Positions 1 through 9,427 are shown, counted from the first letter of the stretch. The stretch is DNA of 56,996 nucleotides from Sphingobacterium allocomposti (GCF_008124885.1 NZ_VNHX01000029.1:1-56996); one strand, 5' to 3'. Made by a program: numbers and translations. The notes: generated from the letters alone by a model not told the origin.

Positions 1-78
1 ATGGTCGAAAAAACTCCTGAAACAACTTTCTCCGGACCAAACGACGAACCTAAATACAATAATCCGCTTATTTTATGA
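1..78 (+). CDS. possible 3' end of a gene cut by the left edge
   Basis: Frame 1 is open from the first base to a TGA at 76-78 and would encode 25 residues ending YNNPLIL. The window happens to begin with ATG, but the gene probably continues to the left. The peptide is too short to recognise. A hairpin at 168-196 follows, so a plus-strand gene ending here would face the minus-strand protease gene tail to tail. This may also be chance open frame. Confidence 0.3.
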   Translation: MVEKTPETTFSGPNDEPKYNNPLIL

Positions 79-165
79 CCAGTCATGGATAAATTGCCCA
101 TATCAACCGCTGGCGGCCTAGGCTAATCTCCTAAAACCATTACAGACCACAAGCCCATAATAAAA

Positions 166-203
166 CAAAGAAGGCGCCCTTTTTAGACGCCTTCTTCGTT
201 TTT
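166..203 (-). terminator. intrinsic terminator for the tricorn-like protease gene
   Basis: AAGAAGGCG (168-176) pairs with CGCCTTCTT (188-196) around a short loop. Read on the minus strand the stem is followed by a T-rich run (TTTGTTTTATT), and it lies directly after the stop at 202-204. A T run also follows on the plus strand, so it may work in both directions. Confidence 0.75.
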
Positions 204-3200
204 ATTTTACCCGGATCGGGTCTTTCGGCGTTCTGACCTCCTTATACGGATAGGTCTTCATTTCGTCCAACAGCAGATTTACTGTTTTCTCGAGTTGCGG
301 ATCTCTGCCTTCCAATAGATCCTTCGGCAGCTGCTCTACAAAAATATCGGGTGCAACACCCTCGTTTTCTATGATGTACTTTCCATCCAAGTCAAAAATG
401 CCGAAGTTAGGCGATGTAATGCTTCCACCGTCAAGCAGAGGAGGGTAGCCGGAAATACCTACCAATATACCCATGGTCGTTCTACCTACCAGCTTGCCGA
501 GTCCTTTAAAGCGGAACATATATGGCATCATGTCGCCTCCAGATCCGGCATTTTCATTGATAATCATGGCCTTTGGTCCATATATGCCATTTCCAGGTGT
601 GGTAAAGCTTCTTCCATCCCTTATTTTCCAACCGGATATCAACTCGCGCGCCAACAGATCGATAACATAATCCGCTACCGATCCTCCTCCGTTATTCCGC
701 TCGTCGAGCAAAAGCGCCTTCTTATCCATCTGCGAGAAATAATAACGATTGAAGTAGGTATATCCGTCCTGCCCCGTATTCGGCATATAGACATACGCTA
801 TTATTCCGTTGCTTAGGCGGTCAACCTTTTTTCTGTTGCCTTCTACCCAATCCATACGCCGTAGCGCCATCTCGTCCGTAAACGTGATCGGGCGGACAAC
901 AATCTCTACCGGTTCACTATCGGTAGCACGCTTTATTTTTAAGGACACCTGCTTGTTCACGGCATTCTCAAGAAACCGATAGATGTTGCTTCCGCCGGTC
1001 AGCGGTATGCCGTTGATCGCCGTAATAAGATCCCCTTCGCTAACCGTTAATCCAGGCTCAGCCAATGGGGCCTTAAAGGAAGGATTCCAATCCAATCGGG
1101 TATAGATCTTAGCGATCCTGTATCCCTCTTTCGTTTGCTCGAGATCGGCTCCTAACGTGCCCGTGTTTACCGACGGCGTAGCGGGCTGATCGCCGGGATA
1201 TATGTAGTTGTGTCCAACCACCATCTCGCCCATCATTTCGTTCAACAGGTAGCCCAGATCCGAACGATGACCCACGTAAGGTAAAAACTGCTCGTATTTA
1301 ACCTTCATCGCATTCCAATCTACGCCGTGCATATTCTCTACGTAGAAAAATTCCTTCTGCATAGCCCACACTTCATGAAACACCTGTTTCCATTCAGCTT
1401 CGGGATCGACAAGCTGCTTCACATCTTTGATTTCAATCTTGCCGCTCCCCGGCGTAGGCTTCTGTCCCACGTCGACGATAAAAAAGTCGTTATTCGCTCT
1501 GTATATCATTTTCTTACCGTCCGCACTTATTGCAAAGCCGGACGTATTTTCTATGAGATCTTTGTTCTCAAGTTTAGACAGATCGTAGACACCGATTGTC
1601 CGCCCGCGCATATACACCAATTTATTCTCGGCAGCACCGTCAAGAAGATAATAGCCTGGCTGTAGGGGTAGCGCAACTATCCTGTTGTTGATGTCTTCTA
1701 AATCAACTTTTGTTTTATCTGCTTTTTCGTCTTTTCCTTTTTTATTAGCGTCCTTCTCTTCGTCCTTCGTGTTTTTTCCGTCCTTTTTGTCCGACCCCTC
1801 GTCCACAACCTTCTCTTCATCGCTTTCGTTCTTGAAAATAGAGGGCGTGTCCTTGGATAAGATAAACGCATATACATTGAAGCTCACATTCTTTTCGTAG
1901 GCAGTCATGTGCAGCCCTGAGTTGGAAAGTCCCATGTTTGTACTGGCCGAGAAAAACAGGTACTTTCCGTCCCTGCTAAATGTAGGCTGGTTCACCGTAC
2001 TCATTCCATCGGTGATCTGCGTCCGCTCCCGTGTCTCGAGGTTGTACATGAATAACGTACGCACGCCATTCTCTAAACTTTTTACGTAGGCTATCCAGTT
2101 TGAATCGTACGACCATGACGGCTGAAAGTGATTAGACGTCCTGCCCGTAATCGAACTGAGCCTATCGTTATCCACCAATGTGATTTTCTTTGTTTCAATG
2201 TCTACGTAATACAAATTAAGATGAGCATCGTTGTAAAACAGCTTTTTACTGTCCGGCGACCATGTCGGCTGGAAATAAAAGGATGTCTCACCGAGCTTTA
2301 TATAAATCGGCGCTTCTTTGGCCATCTGGTCGCGTAAAACCAATTCGTATTTGCCGTTCTTATCCGAAAGAAAAGAAATCCATTTTCCGTTTGGCGACCA
2401 AGCCGGATACCGTTCATGCGAGCCGGGAGAATCAGACAGATTTCTGGCGTCGCCCTTTTCCTTCGGCACGCTGAAAATCTCGCCGCGATTTTCGAATAAT
2501 GCCCGCTGCCCCGTGGGGGAGATAGTAAAAGAACGGATTTCTTTACCCACATCTATATAATGCGGCCGTCTATACATAGCGTCAGATTGTACGCTGACGT
2601 TGAGGCTACTAACCTTATTATTGGCCGTATTTAGAATATGGAGTTTCCCGGCATATTCAAAAGCCAGCTCCTTATCCCGGCCACTCAGTGTCCGTACGTC
2701 GTAGTCTTTATAGTTTGTCAGCTTTTCAACCTTCTTTGTTTGCGTATCATAACTGTAGATGTTGACGATCTTATCGCGGTCTGACAGAAAGTAAACTTTG
2801 TTTCCCAGCCACACAGGTTTTACATCGTTACTCCGTTCGCCCGGCACTACTTCGATAGCTTTGGTCTGTGTGTCGAAAATCCATATCGAAGGCATACCAC
2901 CGCCGCGGTACCGCTTAAAGGCTACCCGATCGCGTTCCGTGGGATCGGTATTCTTGATATACGCCCAATAGCGGCCGTCTGCAGAAGGACTTCCCTGATA
3001 GGCTTCGGGCATCAGCAGCGGTGTAGCCAGCTCGCCGCCGAGAGACGTCTTATAGAGGCGGGATCCCAGCGAATAGGTAAACTCGCGCGTCGTTGTAAAG
3101 TATACCTCGTTGTTATTTAACCAACCACGCAGCACGTCGGCCGCCGGATGATAGGTGACCCGCTTAGGTGCACCGCCAAAAATAGAAACAACATACACGT

Positions 3201-3474
3201 CGGTATTACCATCGTAATTTCCCGTAAAAGCCACCTGCTTACCGTCGGGAGAAAATATAGGATTTTGCTCTACACCCGGATTGACCGTCAATCGGCGGGG
3301 ATTTTCTCCGCTTTTTTCGGCAATCCAAATGTCACCCGCGTAGACAAAAGCAATGTGTTTTTCGCTAATACTCGGACTACGTAGCAAAAGCGTCTCCTGT
3401 TGTGCCTGCGCCGAAGCCAGAAATGCTCCGGACAAAACAATAGCACTGAAAATTTTTGAGATTATTTTTTTCAT
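202..3474 (-). CDS. tricorn-like S41 family protease, secreted
   Basis: Predicted periplasmic serine peptidase of the tricorn/S41 type, 1090 aa, likely to degrade peptides. The first ATG at 3474 gives MKKIISKIFSAIVLSG and a clear signal peptide ending near SAQAQ; an upstream TTG at 3483 is less likely. Residues about 30-540 form TolB/WD40-like beta-propeller repeats (motifs such as AWSPNGKWISFLSDK). A PDZ domain lies near 800-850 (GDLITAINGIPL). The S41 domain ends the protein, with the likely nucleophile Ser in NAGSGGD near residue 976. A Lys/Asp/Glu-rich low-complexity stretch (about 548-592) interrupts the protein between the propellers and the tricorn core. A promoter is visible at 3500-3532 and a terminator follows. 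Family assignment is firm; the substrate is unknown. Confidence 0.93.
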   Translation of the reverse strand: MKKIISKIFSAIVLSGAFLASAQAQQETLLLRSPSISEKHIAFVYAGDIWIAEKSGENPRRLTVNPGVEQNPIFSPDGKQVAFTGNYDGNTDVYVVSIFGGAPKRVTYHPAADVLRGWLNNNEVYFTTTREFTYSLGSRLYKTSLGGELATPLLMPEAYQGSPSADGRYWAYIKNTDPTERDRVAFKRYRGGGMPSIWIFDTQTKAIEVVPGERSNDVKPVWLGNKVYFLSDRDKIVNIYSYDTQTKKVEKLTNYKDYDVRTLSGRDKELAFEYAGKLHILNTANNKVSSLNVSVQSDAMYRRPHYIDVGKEIRSFTISPTGQRALFENRGEIFSVPKEKGDARNLSDSPGSHERYPAWSPNGKWISFLSDKNGKYELVLRDQMAKEAPIYIKLGETSFYFQPTWSPDSKKLFYNDAHLNLYYVDIETKKITLVDNDRLSSITGRTSNHFQPSWSYDSNWIAYVKSLENGVRTLFMYNLETRERTQITDGMSTVNQPTFSRDGKYLFFSASTNMGLSNSGLHMTAYEKNVSFNVYAFILSKDTPSIFKNESDEEKVVDEGSDKKDGKNTKDEEKDANKKGKDEKADKTKVDLEDINNRIVALPLQPGYYLLDGAAENKLVYMRGRTIGVYDLSKLENKDLIENTSGFAISADGKKMIYRANNDFFIVDVGQKPTPGSGKIEIKDVKQLVDPEAEWKQVFHEVWAMQKEFFYVENMHGVDWNAMKVKYEQFLPYVGHRSDLGYLLNEMMGEMVVGHNYIYPGDQPATPSVNTGTLGADLEQTKEGYRIAKIYTRLDWNPSFKAPLAEPGLTVSEGDLITAINGIPLTGGSNIYRFLENAVNKQVSLKIKRATDSEPVEIVVRPITFTDEMALRRMDWVEGNRKKVDRLSNGIIAYVYMPNTGQDGYTYFNRYYFSQMDKKALLLDERNNGGGSVADYVIDLLARELISGWKIRDGRSFTTPGNGIYGPKAMIINENAGSGGDMMPYMFRFKGLGKLVGRTTMGILVGISGYPPLLDGGSITSPNFGIFDLDGKYIIENEGVAPDIFVEQLPKDLLEGRDPQLEKTVNLLLDEMKTYPYKEVRTPKDPIRVK

Positions 3475-3499
3475 GCAGATCAATAGCTGATTAATTTCT

Positions 3500-3532
3500 C
3501 AAAAGTAGAAGAAATTATCGATTATCGAACAA
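3500..3532 (-). promoter_or_regulatory. Bacteroidota-type promoter of the tricorn-like gene
   Basis: On the minus strand, TACTTTTG (plus coordinates 3500-3507) matches the -7 consensus TAnnTTTG. A TTG (3530-3532) lies 22 bases upstream, within the expected spacing for the -33 element. The ATG at 3474 follows about 26 bases downstream. Confidence 0.6.
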
Positions 3533-3671
3533 CAATATTAGATATGTTGCAATTAAACATGATTTCAGCTATTATTAAGGTAAAAAAATCAAAAAAAGAG
3601 TAGGAGAGACCGCTGCAGAAGGATTTCCGGCTACGTATTGATCCTATTCGCTTAAACGGGGGTGGGAAAAT

Positions 3672-3707
3672 AAAAAAAGCGGCCTATATTAATAATATGC
3701 CGCTTTT
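3672..3707 (-). terminator. intrinsic terminator after the zinc-ribbon gene
   Basis: AAAAGCGGC (3675-3683) pairs with GCCGCTTTT (3699-3707) around an AT-rich loop. On the minus strand the stem runs into TTTTTTTATTTT, about 22 bases after the stop of the gene at 3729. Confidence 0.75.
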
Positions 3708-3728
3708 CTACGTAGTTTTTTTGTGAGA

Positions 3729-4472
3729 TTATCCGTTCTCTTCTTCAAAAACGACACCTTCGTCTACGATAATCCTTCCGCAGTGTTCACAGATGATGAT
3801 TTTTTTACGCTGGCGGATTTCGGATTGCAGCTGAGGTGGAATTTTATTATAACATCCCGAACAGCTGTCGCGCTCGATAGATACCACCGCCAATCCGTTA
3901 CGGAATGATCCGCGAAGCTTTTTATACACCTTTTTAAGACGGTCTTCAATGTGCCCTTCGGCTTGCTCCGCCCTTTCTAAAAGCGCATCCTCCTCCTTCT
4001 GGGTTTCGGCCGTGATCGTATCTAGTTCTTTCTTTTTTACTTCCAGCTCGCCTTTGCTAAACTCGAGGTTCTTCAGCGTACTTTCGTACAGCTCAGTCTT
4101 GTTTTTGATCTCAAATTCAGCCTCACGTATACGTTTTTCACATACCTGAATTTCCAAACCTTGAATTTCTATCTCTTTAGAGATGGCGTCGTATTCGCGA
4201 TTGTTTTTTACCTCATTAAGCTGTCCTTCATATTTTTTTATAGCCGCCTGAGCGTCTTTAATCATGTTTTTACGCTTAACGATAGAATCTTCCAGATCAT
4301 CTAAATCTGTTCGGATCTTCTCGATACGCGTGTCAAGTCCAGCGATCTCATCTTCGAGATCAGCGACTTCAATAGGCAACTCCCCACGTACTTGGCGAAT
4401 TTTATCTATTTTCGTGTGGATGGACTGCAGCGCCCATAGTGCTTTTAACTTCTGTTCTACGGTTTGTTCCAT
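3729..4472 (-). CDS. coiled-coil C4 zinc-ribbon protein (zf-RING_7/DUF164 type)
   Basis: A 247-aa soluble protein. Residues about 1-180 are a charged coiled coil; the C-terminal part carries two CxxC pairs, CSGC and CEHC, spaced like a zinc ribbon. The family is often described as putative nucleic-acid binding, but its role is not established. Its ATG (4470-4472) overlaps by one base the TAA of the Nif3-like gene upstream (TAATG), so the two are translationally coupled. This pair is common in Bacteroidota. A terminator follows. Confidence 0.88.
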   Translation of the reverse strand: MEQTVEQKLKALWALQSIHTKIDKIRQVRGELPIEVADLEDEIAGLDTRIEKIRTDLDDLEDSIVKRKNMIKDAQAAIKKYEGQLNEVKNNREYDAISKEIEIQGLEIQVCEKRIREAEFEIKNKTELYESTLKNLEFSKGELEVKKKELDTITAETQKEEDALLERAEQAEGHIEDRLKKVYKKLRGSFRNGLAVVSIERDSCSGCYNKIPPQLQSEIRQRKKIIICEHCGRIIVDEGVVFEEENG

Positions 4473-5569
4473 TAACTGTAGTATTTTATTGGATTTGTGT
4501 CTATCTCTGTCAATAGGACAGCAAAGTTAACAAATTTTTTCTGAATTACTTCCAACAATAATTCTTGTGTAAATTGTTCACTTTCAAAATGTCCGATATC
4601 GGCTATGACGATCTGATCTTCCGCATCAAAGAATTCGTGATACTTGTAATCAGCCGTAATGAAAATATCTGCTCCGGACCGCTTTGCATCTGCTAACAGG
4701 AAGCCGCCCGCACCCCCGCATACGGCCACGCGTTGAATCGGCCGGTTTAACAACGCTGTGTGACGGATAACCTTTAAGCGAAGGGCTTGTTTCAGATGGG
4801 CAAGAAATTCTTCCGCCATCATCGGAGCCGGCAGGTTCCCTATCGCTCCGGACCCCACGGTAGAAAGCGTATTTTCCAGCGAAATAATATCATGGGCGAC
4901 CTCCTCATAGGGATGCGACTGGTACATGGCCAGCAATACATCCCTTTCCTTATGCTGCGGATAAACGACCTCTATCTTAGTCTCTTCCACACGCTCCTGC
5001 AGCCCGATATCACCGATAGCTGGATTCGCCCCCTCTAACGCCCGGAACGTGCCGTACCCCACCGTGTTATAGCTGCATTGATCGTAACGGCCGATAGCAC
5101 CCGCCCCCGCCTCGAACAACGCATCCCGTACAGTGTCCACATGGGTGCGCGGAACAAATACGGCTAGCTTCTTAAGCAGCTGTCGCTTCGGAGAAAGCAC
5201 CGCATGGTGCTCCAGTCCCAGTTTCGCCGCTATCTTGCTGCTTACTCCTCCATAGACATTATCGAGATTGGTGTGAATGGCATATAGGGCGATATCATGT
5301 TTAATTGCTTTCATGATGACACGCTCTACATAGTTTTTGCCATTAAACTTTTTCAGCCCTTTAAAGACGATCGGGTGATGCGAAATAACGATATCGCATT
5401 GCCGCCGGATGGCCTCGTCGACCACTGCTTCGGTGCAGTCCAAAGAAATGAGACCACGGCTAATTTCGTGTTCCGGATCGCCGACGAGAAGCCCGGAGTT
5501 ATCATAACCTTCCTGATAAACTGACGGCGCGAGCTCTTCTAGATACGCTATTAACTCTTTTATTTTCAT
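4472..5569 (-). CDS. Nif3-like dinuclear metal-centre hexameric protein
   Basis: A 365-aa member of the Nif3/YbgI/YqfO family, often labelled GTP cyclohydrolase I type 2. The two conserved halves bear metal-binding motifs: SHHPIVFKG and HTNLDN in the N-terminal half, and DIGHFESE near the C-terminus. The length shows that it has the inserted PII/CutA-like middle domain found in the longer family members. The ATG at 5569 is preferred over a TTG one codon upstream. It heads the two-gene unit with the zinc-ribbon gene. The biochemical function of the family remains unclear. Confidence 0.9.
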   Translation of the reverse strand: MKIKELIAYLEELAPSVYQEGYDNSGLLVGDPEHEISRGLISLDCTEAVVDEAIRRQCDIVISHHPIVFKGLKKFNGKNYVERVIMKAIKHDIALYAIHTNLDNVYGGVSSKIAAKLGLEHHAVLSPKRQLLKKLAVFVPRTHVDTVRDALFEAGAGAIGRYDQCSYNTVGYGTFRALEGANPAIGDIGLQERVEETKIEVVYPQHKERDVLLAMYQSHPYEEVAHDIISLENTLSTVGSGAIGNLPAPMMAEEFLAHLKQALRLKVIRHTALLNRPIQRVAVCGGAGGFLLADAKRSGADIFITADYKYHEFFDAEDQIVIADIGHFESEQFTQELLLEVIQKKFVNFAVLLTEIDTNPIKYYS

Positions 5570-5595
5570 CAAAATAGTTTTTTAATGGATGAATC

Positions 5596-6075
5596 TTACT
5601 CTCTTCCAGCTGCTACATAGTCCTGGCCAAACCGCTGAATATGTAATTTCAGTAAAACTTTGTGCTGATGGATTTTCACCCAATAGGTAATAAAGTAAAC
5701 GAAGTGCAGTAGACCGATGACCAAAAGAATAAAGAACGGAAACGGAATATTGCTCAGCAGAAAGGTCCACGCGAACAGCATACCCCATCGCTGTGTGGGG
5801 CGCTCTTCTACCTCTATCTGTCTATCATAAAATTCGTTGTTTAACGAGTCTGTCAACCTTCTGACCACCTCAAAATTCCAATAAATATTAAAAAATGGCA
5901 GGGCCACAAACCAAGCCTGGTTCGGAAGGATGTTCTGGTTTTCCTTTTTTACCAACTTAAGGGTGCTGTAAATCGTATAGGCAAAAAAGATCCATGCCAC
6001 GATCCGTATGACAGCGGCGACGAGCATCGTATACAGCAAGTCTTCGGTAATATTTTCTGATAAAATCTCAAACAT
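5596..6075 (-). CDS. hypothetical integral membrane protein
   Basis: A 159-aa protein with about three to four hydrophobic segments, near residues 15-40, 52-65 and 95-135. I do not recognise a family; parts resemble small DUF4328-like membrane proteins only loosely. It begins 15 bases after the stop of the RsmI-like gene on the same strand and ends 26 bases before the Nif3-like start, so all these minus-strand genes may form one transcript. Confidence 0.7.
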   Translation of the reverse strand: MFEILSENITEDLLYTMLVAAVIRIVAWIFFAYTIYSTLKLVKKENQNILPNQAWFVALPFFNIYWNFEVVRRLTDSLNNEFYDRQIEVEERPTQRWGMLFAWTFLLSNIPFPFFILLVIGLLHFVYFITYWVKIHQHKVLLKLHIQRFGQDYVAAGRE

Positions 6076-6090
6076 GTTTATAAAATTTTC

Positions 6091-6804
6091 TTATCCCCCG
6101 TATATTAAAAATATAGTAGGCTTCTTGTGTATATCTATATGTATGCGCTCCCAATCGGCGATAGTGCGCGTTCGGATGATTTCATCGTCGGCCGTCAGGT
6201 TGCAGGCCACGCACATTTGCGTAGTCCGTTTACAGTGCTTGAGTAGCTCTTCAAACAATACCTGGTTGCGAAACGGCGTTTCGATAAAAATCTGCGTTTG
6301 CCCGTATTTGATGGAATAGCTTTCCAGCTCTTTTATTTTTCTTGCCCGTTCTCCCTTATCAATGGGCAGATAGCCGTGGAAGGCAAATTTCTGCCCGCTG
6401 AAACCGGAGCCCATCAGCGCCAGCAAGATTGAACTGGGCCCCACTAACGGAACAACCCGTATTCCACGTCTGTGCGCATGGCCGACTACCTCGGCGCCCG
6501 GATCAGCCACGCCGGGACACCCCGCCTCCGACATCAGTCCTACGTCGCGCCCCGCCGTCAGCGGCTCCAACAGACGATTGTAATCTACCTTATCCCGTGC
6601 ATGTTTCCCATAGTCGTACATTTTCAGCATATTCTGGGGCTTAGACAATCCCGCTTGCTTCAAAAACCGTCTTGCCGTCTTTTCGTTTTCGACAATATAT
6701 TCATCCAGATGTTCGAACAGCTCTTTATGAAACAGGGTATACGACCTATACTCCGCCTGTTCAGCTAATGGGACCGGAATAAGATATAAAGTTCCAAATG
6801 ACAT
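6091..6804 (-). CDS. RsmI-like SAM-dependent methyltransferase (tetrapyrrole methylase fold)
   Basis: A 237-aa protein of the tetrapyrrole methylase superfamily, RsmI branch. RsmI 2'-O-methylates C1402 of 16S rRNA in other bacteria. Visible motifs are LIPVPL at the start, the glycine-rich LMSEAGCPGVADPG near 90-103, and VPLVGPSSILLALMGSG near 117-133. It is shorter than E. coli RsmI (286 aa) and lacks its C-terminal part; this short form is common in Bacteroidota and may coexist with a full-length RsmI, so the exact rRNA target is not certain. Confidence 0.85.
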   Translation of the reverse strand: MSFGTLYLIPVPLAEQAEYRSYTLFHKELFEHLDEYIVENEKTARRFLKQAGLSKPQNMLKMYDYGKHARDKVDYNRLLEPLTAGRDVGLMSEAGCPGVADPGAEVVGHAHRRGIRVVPLVGPSSILLALMGSGFSGQKFAFHGYLPIDKGERARKIKELESYSIKYGQTQIFIETPFRNQVLFEELLKHCKRTTQMCVACNLTADDEIIRTRTIADWERIHIDIHKKPTIFLIYGG

Positions 6805-6922
6805 ACCCCAAAACTACTAAATATTAGGATCATTGTCGTTACATGCCCAATAAGTAGCAAAAGAAATTTGAGGTATCAATATTATTTGATAATTTGGCAT
6901 AGATTAATAAGTTTATTATCAA

Positions 6923-7309
6923 ATGACTACACAAATTACAGCAGGTGTAAGAGTATCAGTAGACGTCATTTATCAGCCTGAGTACTCCAACCCGGAAAAG
7001 AGCCACTACATGTTTTCGTATCAGATTACGATAGAGAACTTAAGTGACTATACCATTCAACTTGTAAGTAGGCATTGGGATATCTTCGATTCCATTGGAG
7101 AATATAAACAGGTCGATGGAGAAGGTGTGGTGGGAGAACAGCCTATTCTAGCCCCGGGAGGGATGCATCAATATATGTCCGGCTGTAACCTGAAAAGCGA
7201 AATGGGCTATATGGAAGGCTACTATGAAATGATTAAGGAGTTAGATGGCAGCGTCTTTCTCGTAGATATACCCCGATTTAATTTAATAGCTTCGTTCAAA
7301 CTCAACTGA
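6923..7309 (+). CDS. apaG: ApaG domain protein
   Basis: A 128-aa single-domain ApaG (DUF525) protein. Conserved features are the VSVDVIYQPEYS start of the beta-sandwich, the RHWDIFDS strand and the GEGVVGEQPILAPG segment. ApaG is linked with magnesium/cobalt resistance and Ap4A metabolism in enterobacteria, but its molecular role is not settled. It diverges from the RsmI-like gene across a 118-bp AT-rich gap. Confidence 0.93.
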   Translation: MTTQITAGVRVSVDVIYQPEYSNPEKSHYMFSYQITIENLSDYTIQLVSRHWDIFDSIGEYKQVDGEGVVGEQPILAPGGMHQYMSGCNLKSEMGYMEGYYEMIKELDGSVFLVDIPRFNLIASFKLN

Positions 7310-7375
7310 ATTTAATCCTTTTGTAATTTATATGCCCCCGGCGGAAGGATAACGCTAATACCGCAAAATATTGCT

Positions 7376-7383
7376 TATTTTTG
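7376..7383 (+). promoter_or_regulatory. candidate -7 promoter box upstream of the ABC-F gene
   Basis: TATTTTTG matches TAnnTTTG and lies 130 bases before the TTG start at 7513. No TTG is found at the usual upstream spacing, so this is weak. Confidence 0.3.
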
Positions 7384-7512
7384 TGCTTGGAATATTATGT
7401 CCCGATATCGGATACACATATATCCCGCACTGGCTTATGAGGTACCATATAGAATGGATAATACCGCAAGTTATAATATACAACGACTTGATTTACAGTA
7501 AATTAAACAAAA

Positions 7513-9375
7513 TTGAGCATTTTATCAACAGAACAGGTAGGGATTTCCTTTCACGACCGGTGGTTATTTAGAAATTTGCATTTCGGCATGCAAAAGGGAG
7601 ACCGTATTGCGCTGGTTGGCGTCAATGGTACCGGAAAATCCACACTACTAAAAATCCTTGGCGGACTTGAAATACCTTCCGAAGGAAAAGTAGTTAAAGA
7701 GAAAGGAATTAAGATCGGCTTTCTTGCTCAGGATCCTGATTTTACAGGTTTAAAGACGATCAACGACTTTATATACAGCAGTGAGAACGAACAGCAGCAA
7801 CTCATCAAAGCCTACGAACAGGTTCTTTCTGCCACGGACGTTGATCAACGAAAGTTGTCCGAATTAACGGACAAAATCTCCACCTTGGGCGCCTGGGAGT
7901 ACGAGCATAACATAAAAACAATTTTAAACAGGCTACAGATAATTAATTTTAAACAGGATATATCCAGTTTGTCCGGCGGTCAAAAAAAGCGGCTGGCATT
8001 GGCTAAGCTTTTGATTGACGAACCGGACGTGTACATTTTGGACGAACCTACAAATCACCTTGACATTGAGACTATAGAGTGGCTGGAAAAGCTACTGACT
8101 ACCGGTAACAAGACGGTTCTGCTGGTAACGCACGACAGGTATTTTTTAGACAATGTCTGCAATGAGATAAGGGAATTGGATAGGGGAGAGGTGTTCACAT
8201 ATAAGGGAAATTACACTTATTTTCTCGAGAAAAAAGCGGAAAGGGAGGCGAACAATCTGGTTGTAGCCGAACGCGCTAAAAATCTGCTTCGAAGGGAACT
8301 GGAATGGATGCGTCGTCAACCACAGGCCCGGGGTACAAAATCAAAAGCCCGCATTGAAGCCTTCTACGACCTGGAGCAAAAATCAAAGAACCCGGCGCAG
8401 CATAATACGGTGCAGCTATCGGTTAAAGTTTCAAGACAGGGATCGAAAATACTCGAGATAGACAACATTGCTAAACGATACAATGGCAGATCCGTCATTG
8501 ATGGCTTTAGCTATATATTTAAAAAGCACGATAGAATTGGGCTCGCTGGAAAAAACGGAACAGGCAAGTCCACGTTTTTGGACATTATCACTGGCCAGAT
8601 TTCGCCCGACAACGGAAGCGTAGTCAAAGGAGAGACCACCGTTTTCGGGTATTATAAACAAGGCGGACTAAATTTCCACGAAAGCGACCGTGTCCTCGAT
8701 GTTGTAAAAAATATCGCGGACTATATAGAAATGGCGAACGGTGATATATTAACAGCATCCCAGTTGCTAACGCTATTTTTATTTCCGCCGGAGAAACAGT
8801 TTAATCCCGTACATAAACTAAGCGGGGGAGAAAAGAAAAGGTTACAACTGATGCGGGTTCTCATGAGTAATCCGAACTTTCTTATATTGGATGAGCCATC
8901 GAATGATCTCGATATAGATACACTAAATATACTGGAAGAGTTTTTAGACAATTTCCCTGGCATACTGGTTTTAGTGTCCCATGACCGCTATCTGATAGAT
9001 AAACTGACTGAACAGCTTTTTATTTTCGAAGGTAACGGACGTATACGGATTTATAACGGCAACTATGCAGATTATAAATCAGAGTTGGAGGAGAGCATAA
9101 AAACACAAAAACAACAGGAAAAGGAAAATACGAAAGATACGGTTACCCCGGTGAAATCGGACAAAAGAAAGCTTTCATACAAGGAACAGCTTGAATATAA
9201 TAATCTCGAAGAGGAGATTACGCAACTCGAAGAGGAAATCAAGAAAAAAGAATTTTCTCTAGGGACAACTAGCGATTATGACAAACTAGCCACAATCGCA
9301 AACGAAATACAAGTATTAAAAGAGTCTCTCGATAACAAATCAGAACGATGGTTGGAGTTATCAGAATTTGCTTAA
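7513..9375 (+). CDS. uup: ABC-F family ATPase (Uup type)
   Basis: A 620-aa soluble protein with two ATP-binding cassettes and no membrane segment, the hallmark of ABC-F proteins that act on the ribosome. First cassette: Walker A GVNGTGKST near residue 37, SGGQKKRL signature, Walker B VYILDEPTNHLD. Second cassette: GKNGTGKST, SGGEKKRL, FLILDEPSNDLD. The linker and a C-terminal coiled coil (about 545-605) point to the Uup subgroup. The start must be the TTG at 7513, because an in-frame TAA lies at 7504-7506 and no ATG intervenes; MSILSTEQVGISF fits the family N-terminus. The stop lies only 52 bases before mnmG, with the parS-like pair between. Confidence 0.92.
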   Translation: MSILSTEQVGISFHDRWLFRNLHFGMQKGDRIALVGVNGTGKSTLLKILGGLEIPSEGKVVKEKGIKIGFLAQDPDFTGLKTINDFIYSSENEQQQLIKAYEQVLSATDVDQRKLSELTDKISTLGAWEYEHNIKTILNRLQIINFKQDISSLSGGQKKRLALAKLLIDEPDVYILDEPTNHLDIETIEWLEKLLTTGNKTVLLVTHDRYFLDNVCNEIRELDRGEVFTYKGNYTYFLEKKAEREANNLVVAERAKNLLRRELEWMRRQPQARGTKSKARIEAFYDLEQKSKNPAQHNTVQLSVKVSRQGSKILEIDNIAKRYNGRSVIDGFSYIFKKHDRIGLAGKNGTGKSTFLDIITGQISPDNGSVVKGETTVFGYYKQGGLNFHESDRVLDVVKNIADYIEMANGDILTASQLLTLFLFPPEKQFNPVHKLSGGEKKRLQLMRVLMSNPNFLILDEPSNDLDIDTLNILEEFLDNFPGILVLVSHDRYLIDKLTEQLFIFEGNGRIRIYNGNYADYKSELEESIKTQKQQEKENTKDTVTPVKSDKRKLSYKEQLEYNNLEEEITQLEEEIKKKEFSLGTTSDYDKLATIANEIQVLKESLDNKSERWLELSEFA

Positions 9376-9376
9376 C

Positions 9377-9390
9377 GTTTCACGTGGAAC
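9377..9390 (+). promoter_or_regulatory. parS-like site 1 (ParB binding)
   Basis: GTTTCACGTGGAAC differs by one base from the palindromic core GTTTCACGTGAAAC of the bacterial parS consensus. It lies between the ABC-F gene and mnmG, 24 bases ahead of the second copy. Confidence 0.75.
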
Positions 9391-9400
9391 AGCGTAAACC

Positions 9401-9414
9401 GTTTCACGTGAAAC
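9401..9414 (+). promoter_or_regulatory. parS site 2 (ParB binding)
   Basis: GTTTCACGTGAAAC is an exact match to the 14-bp parS core and is followed by A, as in the 16-bp consensus. ParB spreads from such sites, which usually sit near the replication origin. The site lies 13 bases before the mnmG start. Confidence 0.9.
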
Positions 9415-9427
9415 ATTACAATCGAAT

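Noticed and set aside
2298..2552. Overlapping ORFs inside the tricorn-like protease gene
   Set aside because: They are shadow frames of a well-supported gene.
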